From: Samsonia erythrinae
Lineage (GTDB): Bacteria > Pseudomonadota > Gammaproteobacteria > Enterobacterales > Enterobacteriaceae
Direction: 5' to 3'
DNA length: 64,000 nucleotides
Assembly: GCF_004342665.1 (NCBI RefSeq)
Contig: NZ_SMBY01000001.1
Location: forward strand, 658,950-722,949
Shown here: positions 40,213-49,766 of the stretch, piece by piece
Position numbering within the stretch: position 1 is the stretch's first letter
Layout of the letters: every line of letters begins with the position of its first letter
Notes under the pieces: model-generated
The model's database searches: none
Seen by the model: the letters and a program-made list of their open reading frames with translations, nothing else
Told to the model about the DNA's origin: nothing
Position numbers and translations under genes: made by a program

Positions 40213-42021
40213 TTAGCGTCGATCTGCGGGCAGCGTGGCCGCCTTTTTGACATCGTACCACCAGCCGTCGAGGCCAAGCGAATAGGCGGGGCGCACGGCG
40301 GGCATGGCAAACTTGTTCCAGTAGGCGAAACGGTCATGGTTGGAATACCACATCGGGATCATGAACTGGTTCCAAATCAATACCCTATCCAGCGCCCGCC
40401 CTAGTGCCACTAGCGGCGCCTTTTGTCCCTGGTGTTTTACGATTTCGGCGATAAGCGAATCAATGGCGGGATCGCTGACGCCGGGTCTGTTGTACGTCGA
40501 GTCGATATACTGCGAGCTCCAATAAATTTCGAGGTCATCACTGGGGTAGAGGAACGCTCTGTAAACCGTTGCCGTCATATCGAAATCCCGTTTGCGGATA
40601 CGGTTGTTGAACTGGGTGCTATCAATATTACGCACGTTCATGGTAATCCCCAGTTTTTTCAGACTCTGCTGAAAGGGCAGGGCATATTGTGAGTTGCCTG
40701 CGCTTGGCAACAGCAGTTCAAACGTAAAGGGCTGCCCGGTTTTACGGTTCACCAGCTTTTGGTCTTTCAGTACCCAGCCGGCGTCTTCCAGCAGTTTTAA
40801 GGCCTTAAGCCAGTTTTGTCGGTCATAGCCGCTGCCGTCGGAGGCAGGTGGTTGATAGCTGGGACCAAACACTTCAGCGGGCACTTTGTCTTTCAGCGGT
40901 GTCAGCCAGGAGAGCTCCCCGGCGCTGGGTTCGCCTTTGGCGGCATACTCGGTGTTTTGGAAATAACTGTCGGTACGTTGATAGGCGTTGTAATACAGCG
41001 CCTTGTTCATCCAGTTGAAATCGAATGCCAGTGCTAACGCCTGACGTACCCGGCGATCCTGAAACAGCGGCCGCTGAAGATTGAATGCCAGCCAGCGCGT
41101 ATCCTGTGCGGCCTGATTGACCTGATCCTGTTTGATAATATAGCCGCGCGCAATGTTGCCGCCTTGATATTGCGTCGCCCAGTGTTTGGGCGATCTTTCT
41201 TCTCGCAGGTCAAAAGCGCCGGCTTTAAACGCTTCCAGCGCGACGCTGTCGTCCAGATAGTAGTCGTAGCGGATTTTATCGAAATTGTACTGACCTTTAT
41301 TGACCGGCAGGTCGGCGGCCCAATAGTCTTTTACCCGCGAATAGGTGACATATTGTCCGGTACGATAAGCGGTAATGCGATAAGGGCCGCTGGCAGGCGG
41401 CGGATACCCTAACGGTTCATTGAATTTATGGTTCTTCCAGAACGCCTGCGGCATGACGGGCGACGTCAGCAGGCTGAACATGCGGTTTTTATCGGGAACC
41501 GGAAAATCGAAACGCACGGTTAGCGGCGCCACAACCTTTGCCGTAATACCTTTAAAATAGATGCGGAACTGCGGCACGCCCTGCGTCATAAACATATTGT
41601 AGGTGAACGCGACGTCGGCAGCGGTGATCGGCGAGCCGTCGTGAAAGCGGGCTTTGGGATTGATGTCTATTTCAATCCAGTGGAAGTCCGCCGGGTAGCG
41701 TGTTTTCTCGGCGATCAGCGGATAATAGCTGCCTGGCTCATCCTCTGCGGCAACAAAGAGCGAATCGTAGAGCTGCTCAGTACGCGCAGCCGGAAGGCCG
41801 CGCAGCGCGTAACGGTTGAAATTATCAAAAGTACCCAGGGCGCTGAGCGTGATGCTGCCGCCTTTTGGCGCATCAGGGTTAACGTAATCAAAATGACTGA
41901 AGTTCTCGGCATATTTGGGTTCACCCAAAAGTGCAAAGCGAGTGCTATGTTCAATCGTCTCGGCATGGAGCCCAAACTGGGTGGCGCAAAGCAGTAGGGC
42001 GGCGATAACGCGTGTTGACAT
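40213..42021 (-). CDS. yejA: Periplasmic peptide-binding protein YejA
   Basis: A 602-residue SBP family 5 protein. ATG 42021 gives a clear signal peptide (STRVIAALLLCATQFGLHA); the longer frame upstream is not family-like. Motifs include FDYVNPDAPKGGSITLSALGTFDNFN, ARFHDGSPITAADVAFTYN and FNLQRPLFQDRRVRQALALAFDF. It captures peptides for YejBEF. First gene of the operon. Confidence 0.96.
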   Translation of the reverse strand: MSTRVIAALLLCATQFGLHAETIEHSTRFALLGEPKYAENFSHFDYVNPDAPKGGSITLSALGTFDNFNRYALRGLPAARTEQLYDSLFVAAEDEPGSYYPLIAEKTRYPADFHWIEIDINPKARFHDGSPITAADVAFTYNMFMTQGVPQFRIYFKGITAKVVAPLTVRFDFPVPDKNRMFSLLTSPVMPQAFWKNHKFNEPLGYPPPASGPYRITAYRTGQYVTYSRVKDYWAADLPVNKGQYNFDKIRYDYYLDDSVALEAFKAGAFDLREERSPKHWATQYQGGNIARGYIIKQDQVNQAAQDTRWLAFNLQRPLFQDRRVRQALALAFDFNWMNKALYYNAYQRTDSYFQNTEYAAKGEPSAGELSWLTPLKDKVPAEVFGPSYQPPASDGSGYDRQNWLKALKLLEDAGWVLKDQKLVNRKTGQPFTFELLLPSAGNSQYALPFQQSLKKLGITMNVRNIDSTQFNNRIRKRDFDMTATVYRAFLYPSDDLEIYWSSQYIDSTYNRPGVSDPAIDSLIAEIVKHQGQKAPLVALGRALDRVLIWNQFMIPMWYSNHDRFAYWNKFAMPAVRPAYSLGLDGWWYDVKKAATLPADRR

Positions 42022-42380
42022 CGGGCGGTAATCTCCTGCGAGCGGACGTAAACTGGCTGGAAGTCTTGAGACAACTATTCCATCGCGTAACGTCGGCAAT
42101 GCCGATTTTTTCGGCAAAAAGCTATTGAAATAATTAACATTCCCCGCGGGAATCGACGTATTTCTTTTTTATCATGAAATCAGGCGATAACCTACTCTAA
42201 TCACGGTCTGTTAATGTTTCAGTCTGTTAGGGCCGGAAAATTTTGTCTGGCCTGTCAGAAGGGGAGTATGCGGGAGAAGAACGGGTAAAAAACGCTAAAA
42301 AAACGCCGCTTGGCTAAGCGGCATTGATATCGTCTCGTTTGTTGGTTAACAGCACCATTCATAGCAAGGGAGCGGGTTGA
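42022..42380. promoter_or_regulatory. Upstream region of yejA and mepS terminator region
   Basis: About 360 bp without a gene. It contains the yejA promoter and, near 42296-42322, the mepS terminator. In E. coli the diguanylate phosphodiesterase gene pdeN (rtn) lies here; it is absent. Confidence 0.45.
42296..42322 (-). terminator. mepS terminator
   Basis: GCCGCTT and AAGCGGC form the stem; on the minus strand GTTTTTTT follows. It lies about 60 bp beyond the mepS stop. Confidence 0.8.
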
Positions 42381-42962
42381 TTAGCTGTTTGTTCCTTTAC
42401 TCAGAACGCGGCGTCCTTCCTGATAACGTTTGCTCCAGTAGCCTTCCGTCATGCTGGAAATCATCACGCCGCTGCTGGTTGACGCGTGGACGAACTGATC
42501 GTTGCCGAGGTAAATACCAACATGGCGCCCGGTCGAGCCCGCGCGAAACAGAACGAGGTCGCCAACGCGCAGTTTGTTGCGTTGAACCTTCTGGCCCATT
42601 TCTTGTTGTTCATAGGTAGAACGCGGTAAATCCATGCCAAATTGTTCGCGGAACGTGCGTTGCACGAAAGCCGAACAGTCAATACCACGACGACTGTCGC
42701 CACCTAAACGGTAACGAACGCCTTTCCAACTGGCATATTGGTTGAGCAACTTAGACTTGATGTCGACGTTACGAACCAATGCTTCAAATTCATCCTGAGA
42801 GGCTTGCAGTAAAAGACCATCTTTGTCATTAACTGCACGCATATCAGTTTGAGGTTTATGGTGGTACGCGCTGTTACTTCCACATGCGGAGAGCATCATT
42901 GCCACCGCGACGGCAGGGACCGCCCGCCAGATATATCTCAGAATCGGTTGAGACTTGACCAT
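42381..42962 (-). CDS. mepS: Murein DD-endopeptidase MepS (Spr)
   Basis: A 193-residue lipoprotein. The lipobox is LSAC near residue 27. The NlpC/P60 domain has the catalytic cysteine in [14 protein letters not shown], the histidine in GRHVGIYLG and a second histidine in [10 protein letters not shown]. It cuts D-Ala-mDAP cross-links to let peptidoglycan expand and is degraded by NlpI-Prc in E. coli. Placed between lpxT and yejA as in E. coli. Confidence 0.95.
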   Translation of the reverse strand: MVKSQPILRYIWRAVPAVAVAMMLSACGSNSAYHHKPQTDMRAVNDKDGLLLQASQDEFEALVRNVDIKSKLLNQYASWKGVRYRLGGDSRRGIDCSAFVQRTFREQFGMDLPRSTYEQQEMGQKVQRNKLRVGDLVLFRAGSTGRHVGIYLGNDQFVHASTSSGVMISSMTEGYWSKRYQEGRRVLSKGTNS

Positions 42963-43281
42963 TGTTGTTGAGTTCCCTTGCTGTCCTTAACGATAAGTAT
43001 CGCTATGTCATATCCCCGCATCACCGGGGCATCAATGCCAAACGAAAACGAAACACAGACTAAATCAGCGTGTCATGTTAGCCAAACACTCATTAGCGAA
43101 AGTGTGTATGAATGCACATTTTCGCTTGCCGCTGGTAGCAGACTGCGTGCTAAAAAGCAAACTCGAACGAGACTACCGTAACAATGAAAAGATTGCGAGT
43201 AGTTTTAAGTATTTATTTATAAGATTTAATGATGTATTCACACAAAAAATGGCGATAGAAAGAATCAGAAAGCAGACAGGC
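42963..43281. promoter_or_regulatory. Upstream region of mepS
   Basis: About 320 bp between mepS and lpxT with no supportable gene. It must contain the mepS promoter. The stretch near 43190-43270 is AT-rich. No site named. Confidence 0.4.
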
Positions 43282-43983
43282 TTATTCTGCCGGTTTGTAC
43301 GGTAACAGTCGGCTGAGCGCGGCGATAGCCGCATCGCATGCCGGGGTTAATAACCACCAACTGAGGCCGACTAACACAACGGAAAACGATCCTACCGCGA
43401 TATCGGTAAACCAGTGCGCGCCAATCATGATGCGCGGCAGCGAAAAGAACACCACAATGGCGACGCCGATTGCAAATGCGGTTCGGGTAAAATAACGCAG
43501 CATAAAGGCGGAAAAAATCATCAGCATCATGCCGTGGTCACCGGGGAAACTGTCCGAAGAGGCGTCTTTGGTGGGGATCCCCGTCAGGTCTGAAACGCGG
43601 TTGATGCCGTGAAAGTAGCGCGTCGGGCTGGCGTGTTTCACGGGAAGTAAGTGGCCCGCCTGATTCAGTACGACGGCGGTTAACAGCATGACGATACCGA
43701 TGATGAACAGGCGATGCCGTTCTACAGGCGACGCTTTCAGATAAAACGACAGGTATAACAGCCCCATGGCGATGAGTGAGCAACCGTCAAAGGCGCGGTT
43801 ATTGGTTACGGCGACCAACTGTAAGAAGGCCGGGCTTTCAACCAGAAGGTGGTTGAAATAGAAGAAGATATGGCTGTCGAGCGTAAACCAAAAGCCATGA
43901 TGCTTCATCAGATACCAGGACAAAAACAAACCAATGCCTAACGCATTGAGCGCTAAAATAGCGCAAAGGCGAGTCAGTGACAT
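43282..43983 (-). CDS. lpxT: Lipid A 1-diphosphate synthase LpxT (PAP2 family)
   Basis: A 233-residue PAP2-superfamily membrane enzyme. The signature is split as in the family: KHASPTRYF near residue 115, SFPGDHGMMLMIFSAF, and RIMIGAHWFTDIAVGS. It transfers phosphate from undecaprenyl pyrophosphate to lipid A at the periplasmic face and helps recycle the carrier. The sequence TNNRAFDGCSLIAMG and VLNQAGHLLPVKHAS match E. coli LpxT closely. Confidence 0.93.
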   Translation of the reverse strand: MSLTRLCAILALNALGIGLFLSWYLMKHHGFWFTLDSHIFFYFNHLLVESPAFLQLVAVTNNRAFDGCSLIAMGLLYLSFYLKASPVERHRLFIIGIVMLLTAVVLNQAGHLLPVKHASPTRYFHGINRVSDLTGIPTKDASSDSFPGDHGMMLMIFSAFMLRYFTRTAFAIGVAIVVFFSLPRIMIGAHWFTDIAVGSFSVVLVGLSWWLLTPACDAAIAALSRLLPYKPAE

Positions 43984-44013
43984 GTGCTAAAAGCCGGAAA
44001 TGAAAACGCCAGA

Positions 44014-45000
44014 TTAATCGACGTTAGTTAAACGCGCCTTTAACAAAGTGGTTTGTAATGCGTTCCATTCCGCAGGTGTCTCGTTGATCGCTTCAATACG
44101 GCTGTCAAGCGGCGGCGTCGCCCGGGTTTCGATATGCAGATCGTGCCCCTGACGGTTGATGAGGAGGGTGCCTTCTTTTATATGCATGATGCCCTTAACC
44201 CGGCCAACGGGGGAAAGGCGCACCCAATCCAGCAGGGCTGCGGTATCAAAGGTGGTTTCAGGGGAGAATATCCACCCGCAGGCGTGATAACCCTGTCCTT
44301 CGTTGAGCGCGCGCCGCCATGATTGGCCGCCCGGCAGTTTTAGTGCTGCCAGTCCCTTTGGGGACTTATGCGCGTGATGGTGAGCGCCATCGGGAAGTTC
44401 GTTCAGGTTCTGGCGCGCATGGTCGAGTAATTCCCGATCAATATTACCCTGGCTGGCTTCAATAAGCAGCCGGCCTCCGCCGCTTGTCTGGCGCCACTGT
44501 TGTAGGGCTGCAAGATCGTCGGGGCGGTAGCTCTCCCGCTTATTGGCGATGATGATGTCGGCAGAGGCGAGTTGATCGCGGAAATTTTCGTTTTCCCTAT
44601 AGCGAGCTTCGTTGAGTTGGCGCGCGTCCAGCAGACATAGCGTGGCCTGTAATGTCAGCCATGGCTGATAGATATCACTCGTCAGCAATGACAGAACCTG
44701 TTTCGGATGACCAAGACCGGTTGGTTCAATAAGCAGACGGTGTGGTTTTTTTTGTTGCAACAGCATGTTCAGGCCAATCTGCATCGGCAGACCATTGACG
44801 CAGCACATGCAGCCGCCGGGAATTTCTTTCAGTACTGCGCCGCTGTCCGCGAGCAAAGCCCCGTCAATCCCCACCTCACCAAACTCGTTGACCAGAACCG
44901 CCCAGACTTCACCTTCGGGTTTTTGTGACAGAAGGTGGCGAATCGTCGTGGTTTTTCCGCTGCCGAGGAATCCGGTGATCAGGTTGACTTTCGTTAGCAT
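44014..45000 (-). CDS. yeiR: Zinc-binding GTPase YeiR (COG0523)
   Basis: A 328-residue G3E-family GTPase. Walker A is LITGFLGSGKTTTIRHLL, the metal-binding CxCC motif lies in IPGGCMCCVNG, and NKRE serves as the base-specificity motif. A His-rich stretch DGAHHHAHKSPKG (about residue 205) is typical of metal-handling members. E. coli YeiR binds zinc and GTP. I start at MLTKVNLITG (45000); the upstream 20 codons are not family-like. Confidence 0.93.
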   Translation of the reverse strand: MLTKVNLITGFLGSGKTTTIRHLLSQKPEGEVWAVLVNEFGEVGIDGALLADSGAVLKEIPGGCMCCVNGLPMQIGLNMLLQQKKPHRLLIEPTGLGHPKQVLSLLTSDIYQPWLTLQATLCLLDARQLNEARYRENENFRDQLASADIIIANKRESYRPDDLAALQQWRQTSGGGRLLIEASQGNIDRELLDHARQNLNELPDGAHHHAHKSPKGLAALKLPGGQSWRRALNEGQGYHACGWIFSPETTFDTAALLDWVRLSPVGRVKGIMHIKEGTLLINRQGHDLHIETRATPPLDSRIEAINETPAEWNALQTTLLKARLTNVD

Positions 45001-45077
45001 AACAGGCTCCGATGCGGGTTGAAGTGTGCCGGATATCCCCGGCGACAATCCTCTGGTCAATGGCGCAGTGTGTGATA

Positions 45078-45650
45078 TTAGTCTGCGCGCCCCATATAGC
45101 GGCGTTCGGGAATGTGAATACGGATTTTTTCACCTGAGCTGAGGTATTCCGGAACCTGAATAATCAAGCCGGTACTCAGGGTTGCCGGTTTGTTGCGGGC
45201 GCTGGCAGATGCCCCTTTAATGCCCGGCGCGGTTTCAACGATTTCCATATCCACCGTTTGCGGCAGTTCCAGCGCGATAATCTGACCGTCCCAGGTCAGG
45301 ACCTGAATCCCGGGAATGCCGCCTTCAGGGATAAACAGCAGTTCTTCTTCAATTTGTTCTTTTTTAAAGTTGTAAGGCGTGTAGTCTTCATCATCCATAA
45401 AAACGTATTCGTCGCCATCAATGTACGAAAACGTGACAGCGCGGCGCGTCAGAGTGATGGTATCCAGAATGTCATCGCCTTTAAAACGCTCTTCTACTTT
45501 CAGCCCTGTTTGCACGTCGGAAAAACGCATTTTATACAGCGTGCTGGCACCGCGGGCGCTGGGGCTTTGGATGTCGACATCCTTGACCAGCAGCAGCTTG
45601 CCGTTGTAGTTAATGACCATTCCGCGTTTAATTTCGTTCGCTCTTGCCAT
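45078..45650 (-). CDS. efpL: Elongation factor P-like protein EfpL (YeiP)
   Basis: A 190-residue EF-P paralogue. It has KOW-like, OB1 and OB2 domains and ends [15 protein letters not shown]. The loop that reaches the peptidyl-transferase centre reads SPSARGAS with arginine at position 33, where EF-P usually has a modified lysine or arginine. This matches EfpL, which relieves polyproline and other stalls without modification. It converges with no neighbour; yeiR is 77 bp downstream on the same strand. Confidence 0.95.
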   Translation of the reverse strand: MARANEIKRGMVINYNGKLLLVKDVDIQSPSARGASTLYKMRFSDVQTGLKVEERFKGDDILDTITLTRRAVTFSYIDGDEYVFMDDEDYTPYNFKKEQIEEELLFIPEGGIPGIQVLTWDGQIIALELPQTVDMEIVETAPGIKGASASARNKPATLSTGLIIQVPEYLSSGEKIRIHIPERRYMGRAD

Positions 45651-45904
45651 AAAAAGACCTGTGATAAGGAGTGAGATTTTTGTGGCGACACGTTACTCGC
45701 GCCGACGCGTTCAGGCAAGCATATCCTCGTCATCCTTCAGATTTCCTGTCCGTTGGCTGCGTGACCCGCCGTCTCCCTGAGCCTCACGCCTTTGGTGCCG
45801 TGCAAGTCGCGTGGTATCGGGAACATGATCTGAGATTGGTTTTGGGGGGAAGGGGTGCTATCGTGGCGTTCTCTTTCTTTGCCAGCCCACCGGAGAGCTC
45901 GCTG

Positions 45905-46159
45905 ATGGACTGTCGCCCCCATTGTGCCGCCTGTTGCATTGCCCCTTCGATTTCAACGCCGATGCCGGGCCTGCCGCATGGCAAACCCGCCAACACGCCC
46001 TGTATCCACCTTGATGCGGCGATGCGTTGCGGTTTATTCCATTCCCCTCATCGGCCTGCCGTCTGCGCGGGGTTACAGCCGCGAGCGGACATGTGTTTCA
46101 GCCATCGCGACGAGGCGCTGATTTATCTGTGCCGCCTGGAAGCGGAGACGGCGCCCTGA
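45905..46159 (+). CDS. yeiW: YkgJ-family cysteine cluster protein YeiW
   Basis: An 84-residue UPF0153-type protein. It starts [16 protein letters not shown], with further cysteines in MRCGLF, AVCAGL and DMCF, a set that suggests a metal or Fe-S cluster. The same frame is open upstream to 45671, but those codons are antisense-like and the family begins here. It ends nine bases from the convergent setB gene. Function unknown. Confidence 0.85.
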   Translation: MDCRPHCAACCIAPSISTPMPGLPHGKPANTPCIHLDAAMRCGLFHSPHRPAVCAGLQPRADMCFSHRDEALIYLCRLEAETAP

Positions 46160-46167
46160 ACGCCCCA

Positions 46168-47346
46168 TCAGGCGTCTTTAATGCGCCACATACAGTATGC
46201 GGCGCCGGTGATCATCAGCAGGGCGAAGAAAAACACGGCGTAGTAACTCCAGATTTCAGCCACAATCCCGGCCAGCGAACCGGAGATGATCCATCCGACG
46301 CGCGTGGTATTGGTAAATAGCGTGGTGGCTGCGCCTGCCTGTCCGGGCATCAAATCCTGAAAATAAAGCATGCCGATCCCTGCCAGAATACCGATGAAGA
46401 TAGCGTTCAGCCCCTGTAATGCCAGCAGAGCAATCTCTCCCTCAAGCACCAGCATACCGCCGAAGAAGAGCAGGCCGGAGGTCACGGCAAGACGCATCAG
46501 GAAACGTTTACCGAAGCGTTTAGCCACGTAGCCGGCGATCAGCATGACCGGAATTTCCAGTGCGGCGGCGGCGCCCATCATGATCCCCGCCAGTTTTTCC
46601 GGTAGATGCAGTTCATTGAGCAGATATAACGGCATGTTGATGAGGTAAATCCCGTTGCAGGTCCACATCAGAGTACAGGCAATGAACAGCAGGAGCGTAT
46701 CCCGCCGGTTACGGCGGGGCGATTCCAGCGTGGCTGGTTTTTCCCCCACAATTTTGGGCATGGAGGGTAAAAAAAGTCTGACCAAAATACCGCATAAGAT
46801 AAAAACAGCGGCGGCGGTCAGGTACATCGCCGTAAAGCCGAATCCGAGCGCCAGCGCAAAGGCGATAGGCGGGCCGATGACCCAGGCCAGTGAAATCTGG
46901 GCGCGCAGCACCGAACTGAACATGGCCGCTTCGCGACCCGTTTTATCCGCATGCTCCCGCGCGAGCGCAAAAAGCTGTGGGGTTGCCGTCGACCCAAAAC
47001 TGCTGAGTAACACGCCGATAAAGAGCAAAATAAAATAGTTGCGGTTCCAGGCAAACAGCATACAGGCCAGCGCCCCTAACAGGCAGCAGAAGAAGATCAG
47101 CGACTTGCGGTCGCCCTGACGATCCGATCGCGTCGCCAGTATTTGGCTGACCATGATCCCGATAACCGCGCTGCCGGTATAAAACATGCCCACCAGAAAA
47201 GGACGAACCTGTACTTCGCTGGAAAGAAAGAGACTAAGCGTGGGAAGTTGCAGCGCGCCGGCCGTCCCGGTCAAAAAAGCGATAATCAGGAAGGCAGACG
47301 ACGTCAAATCAATCGGGCGTCGTGTTGTGTTTATAGGCGTGAACAT
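46168..47346 (-). CDS. setB: Sugar efflux MFS transporter SetB
   Basis: A 392-residue, 12-segment MFS transporter of the Set family. Signature pieces are TSSAFLIIAFLTGTAGALQLPTLSLFLS, ILATRSDRQGDRKSLI and YFQDLMPGQAGAATTLFTNT. Set proteins export sugars such as lactose or glucose and help manage sugar-phosphate stress. I start at MFTPINTTRR (47346); the longer frame lacks family character. It is divergent from fruB, as in E. coli. Confidence 0.9.
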   Translation of the reverse strand: MFTPINTTRRPIDLTSSAFLIIAFLTGTAGALQLPTLSLFLSSEVQVRPFLVGMFYTGSAVIGIMVSQILATRSDRQGDRKSLIFFCCLLGALACMLFAWNRNYFILLFIGVLLSSFGSTATPQLFALAREHADKTGREAAMFSSVLRAQISLAWVIGPPIAFALALGFGFTAMYLTAAAVFILCGILVRLFLPSMPKIVGEKPATLESPRRNRRDTLLLFIACTLMWTCNGIYLINMPLYLLNELHLPEKLAGIMMGAAAALEIPVMLIAGYVAKRFGKRFLMRLAVTSGLLFFGGMLVLEGEIALLALQGLNAIFIGILAGIGMLYFQDLMPGQAGAATTLFTNTTRVGWIISGSLAGIVAEIWSYYAVFFFALLMITGAAYCMWRIKDA

Positions 47347-47577
47347 AATTGATGGCGTTTGGGAAATAGGCTGAAATGTTTCGAACGCGGCATAATACGC
47401 TGGTTTATCATGAAACAAAAATCCTGTTTCATTTTTTCTCTTCAGCACGGCTTCAGCAATTTGATGATCTTGATTCACTGGCGTGCCGGTTCGGCGTTAA
47501 AATGTGCGTAATGTCAAAATTTTGCGATATCAAAAGCGCAGAGCGCTTGCATAAATGCTGTAATAGAATAAGACTTT

Positions 47578-47591
47578 TGACACGTTTCAGC
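47578..47591 (-). promoter_or_regulatory. Cra-like site 1 upstream of fruB
   Basis: Minus-strand GCTGAAACGTGTCA matches the Cra pattern TGAAWCSNT well. Cra (FruR) represses fruBKA until fructose 1-phosphate binds it. Confidence 0.55.
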
Positions 47592-47600
47592 GGTATGTCT

Positions 47601-47614
47601 TTTGAAACGACCTA
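47601..47614 (+). promoter_or_regulatory. Cra-like site 2 upstream of fruB
   Basis: TTTGAAACGACCTA fits the TGAAWCS core but is weaker in the second half. Confidence 0.4.
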
Positions 47615-47642
47615 ATAATCGCCACATTTTTTTCTCATAAAA

Positions 47643-47656
47643 GCTGAAACGATTCA
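47643..47656 (+). promoter_or_regulatory. Cra site 3, closest to fruB
   Basis: GCTGAAACGATTCA is a near-ideal Cra operator (RSTGAAWCSNTHHW). It lies 24 bp before the fruB start, where bound Cra would block transcription. Confidence 0.75.
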
Positions 47657-47679
47657 ACTTTCAGCAAGAGAGGAGAGCC

Positions 47680-48813
47680 ATGTTCCAGTTGTCACAGCAA
47701 GATATTCATTTAGGCGCAGTGGCCAGTAATAAGCAGGAAGCCATACAGCTTGTTGCTTCAGCACTGACCGAGGCCGGGTGCGTTAACGCGGGGTATGTCG
47801 ACGGCATGCTACAGCGCGAACAGCAAACATCTACTTATCTGGGGAGCGGCATTGCTATCCCTCACGGCACGACCGATACCCGCGATCTGGTATTGAAGAC
47901 CGGGGTTCAGGTATTCCAGTTTCCTCAGGGTATCGCCTGGGGTGAAGATCAAACCGCTTATGTGGTGTTGGGCATTGCAGCCCGATCGGATGAACATTTG
48001 GCCCTGCTGCGTCAACTGACTCACGTCCTGAGCGACGATCGCGTGGCGGCGAGACTGGCAAGCACCACTTCCGCAGAAGAACTGCGTAGCCTGCTGATGG
48101 GTGAACAGCAACTGGCGGAATTCCGTTTTGATACCTCGCTGATTGCACTGGATGTGGCGACCGACAATCTGCTGACGCTTCAGGCGCTGAACGCCGGACG
48201 TCTTCAGCAGGTGGGCGCGGCGGATGCCAGCTTCGTCAGCACGGCCGTCAGCAACAAGCCGCTGAATCTGGGGCAGGGCGTATGGTTCAGTGACAGCGCC
48301 GTCGGCAACCTCGGCAGCGCGGCGGCAGTCGCGCGCCCGGCGACGCCTTTCAGCGTCGACGGGGAAAACGTGGCCTTACTGGTCACGGTCGCCGCCGCTG
48401 ACGATCAGGCGTTCGCGCCTATCGATTATCTGAGCAACCTGTTGATTGCGCAAAAAGCGGAACGTCTGCTGACGGCGGACGCCCCAACCCTGCTGGCCTT
48501 GTTGACCAGCGATGTCCCGGAAGAGAGCGAAGTGCTGACGGCGGAATTTACCATTCGCAATGAGCACGGTCTGCATGCGCGTCCGGGCACCATGCTGGTG
48601 AACGTGATTAAACAGTTCAGCAGCGAGATTACCGTGACCAATCTGGATGGCACCGGTAAGCCGGCAAATGGTCGCAGCCTGATGAAAGTCGTCGCGCTGG
48701 GTGTAAAAAAAGGTCATAAACTGCGCTTCACCGCCAGCGGCGATGATGCGGAACAGGCATTGGCCGCCATTGGCGAGGCGATTACATCCGGGTTGGGTGA
48801 GGGGGCAGCATGA
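47680..48813 (+). CDS. fruB: Fructose PTS diphosphoryl transfer protein FruB
   Basis: A 377-residue fusion. The N-terminal EIIA domain has the phosphohistidine in [12 protein letters not shown] (near residue 62), a central linker follows, and the C-terminal HPr-like (FPr) domain has the active histidine in [15 protein letters not shown] (near residue 300). It passes phosphate from enzyme I to FruA. GAGAGGAG precedes the ATG. Its stop overlaps the fruK start by four bases. Confidence 0.96.
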   Translation: MFQLSQQDIHLGAVASNKQEAIQLVASALTEAGCVNAGYVDGMLQREQQTSTYLGSGIAIPHGTTDTRDLVLKTGVQVFQFPQGIAWGEDQTAYVVLGIAARSDEHLALLRQLTHVLSDDRVAARLASTTSAEELRSLLMGEQQLAEFRFDTSLIALDVATDNLLTLQALNAGRLQQVGAADASFVSTAVSNKPLNLGQGVWFSDSAVGNLGSAAAVARPATPFSVDGENVALLVTVAAADDQAFAPIDYLSNLLIAQKAERLLTADAPTLLALLTSDVPEESEVLTAEFTIRNEHGLHARPGTMLVNVIKQFSSEITVTNLDGTGKPANGRSLMKVVALGVKKGHKLRFTASGDDAEQALAAIGEAITSGLGEGAA

Positions 48814-49748
48814 GCAGGAGAGTCGCCACAATCACCTTGAATCCAGCTTACGATCTGGTTGGCTATTGCCCGGAAATCGAAAAAGGCGAGGTCAATCTGG
48901 TCCAGACAGCGGGTCTGCACGCCGCTGGCAAAGGGATCAATGTTGCCAAAGTGCTGAAAGATCTCGGGATTGATGTCACGGTAGGTGGCTTTCTGGGTAA
49001 AGACAATCAGGATGGTTTTCAGCAATTGTTCAGCGAGCTGGGCATTGCCAACCGTTTTCAGGTTGTGCCGGGACGCACGCGTATTAATGTCAAATTGACG
49101 GAAAAAGAGGGCGAGGTCACCGACTTCAACTTTTCCGGCTTTGAAGTCACACCGCAGGACTGGCAGCGTTTCGTCAATGACTCGCTAAGCTGGCTGGGGC
49201 AGTTTGATATGGTCGCGGTGAGCGGCAGCCTCCCCGCCGGCGTGGACCCCGATGCGTTTACCGACTGGATGTCGCGTCTGCGCAGCCAGTGTCCTTGCAT
49301 CATTTTCGACAGCAGCCGTGAAGCGCTGGTGGCGGGACTGAAAGCGTCTCCCTGGTTGGTCAAACCTAACCGCCGGGAACTGGAGATTTGGGCAGGGCGT
49401 AAATTACCGACGCTGGCCGATGTGGTGGATGCCGCTCACGCGCTGCGTGAACAGGGGATTGCGCACGTGGTGATCTCGCTGGGCGCGGAAGGCGCGCTGT
49501 GGGTGAATGCGTCCGGCGCATGGCGGGCGCTGCCGCCGGCCTGTGAAGTGGTCAGTACGGTAGGTGCTGGCGACTCCATGGTAGGGGGGCTGATTTATGG
49601 CTTATTAATGCGTGAATCCAGTGAGCATACTTTACGTTTGGCGACGGCGGTTTCAGCGCTGGCCGTTAGCCAAAGTAATGTTGGTATTACCGATCGTCCT
49701 CAGTTGGCCGCGATGATGGCGCGTGTCGATCTGAAGCCTTTTAACTGA
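48810..49748 (+). CDS. fruK: 1-phosphofructokinase FruK
   Basis: A 312-residue PfkB-family kinase. It begins [14 protein letters not shown], has [19 protein letters not shown] and the catalytic signature [18 protein letters not shown]. It converts fructose 1-phosphate to fructose 1,6-bisphosphate. Translationally coupled to fruB by a four-base overlap. Confidence 0.97.
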   Translation: MSRRVATITLNPAYDLVGYCPEIEKGEVNLVQTAGLHAAGKGINVAKVLKDLGIDVTVGGFLGKDNQDGFQQLFSELGIANRFQVVPGRTRINVKLTEKEGEVTDFNFSGFEVTPQDWQRFVNDSLSWLGQFDMVAVSGSLPAGVDPDAFTDWMSRLRSQCPCIIFDSSREALVAGLKASPWLVKPNRRELEIWAGRKLPTLADVVDAAHALREQGIAHVVISLGAEGALWVNASGAWRALPPACEVVSTVGAGDSMVGGLIYGLLMRESSEHTLRLATAVSALAVSQSNVGITDRPQLAAMMARVDLKPFN

Positions 49749-49766
49749 CACAGCAGGAGATAAACA

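Larger units (their letters stand above)
47347..47679. promoter_or_regulatory. setB-fruB divergent regulatory region
   Basis: About 330 bp holding the promoters of setB and the fructose operon. Three Cra-like elements cluster in its right part (47578-47656). Confidence 0.6.

Noticed and set aside
45671..45904. N-terminal extension of yeiW by 78 codons
   Set aside because: The family starts at the CRPHCAACC segment; the extension looks non-coding.
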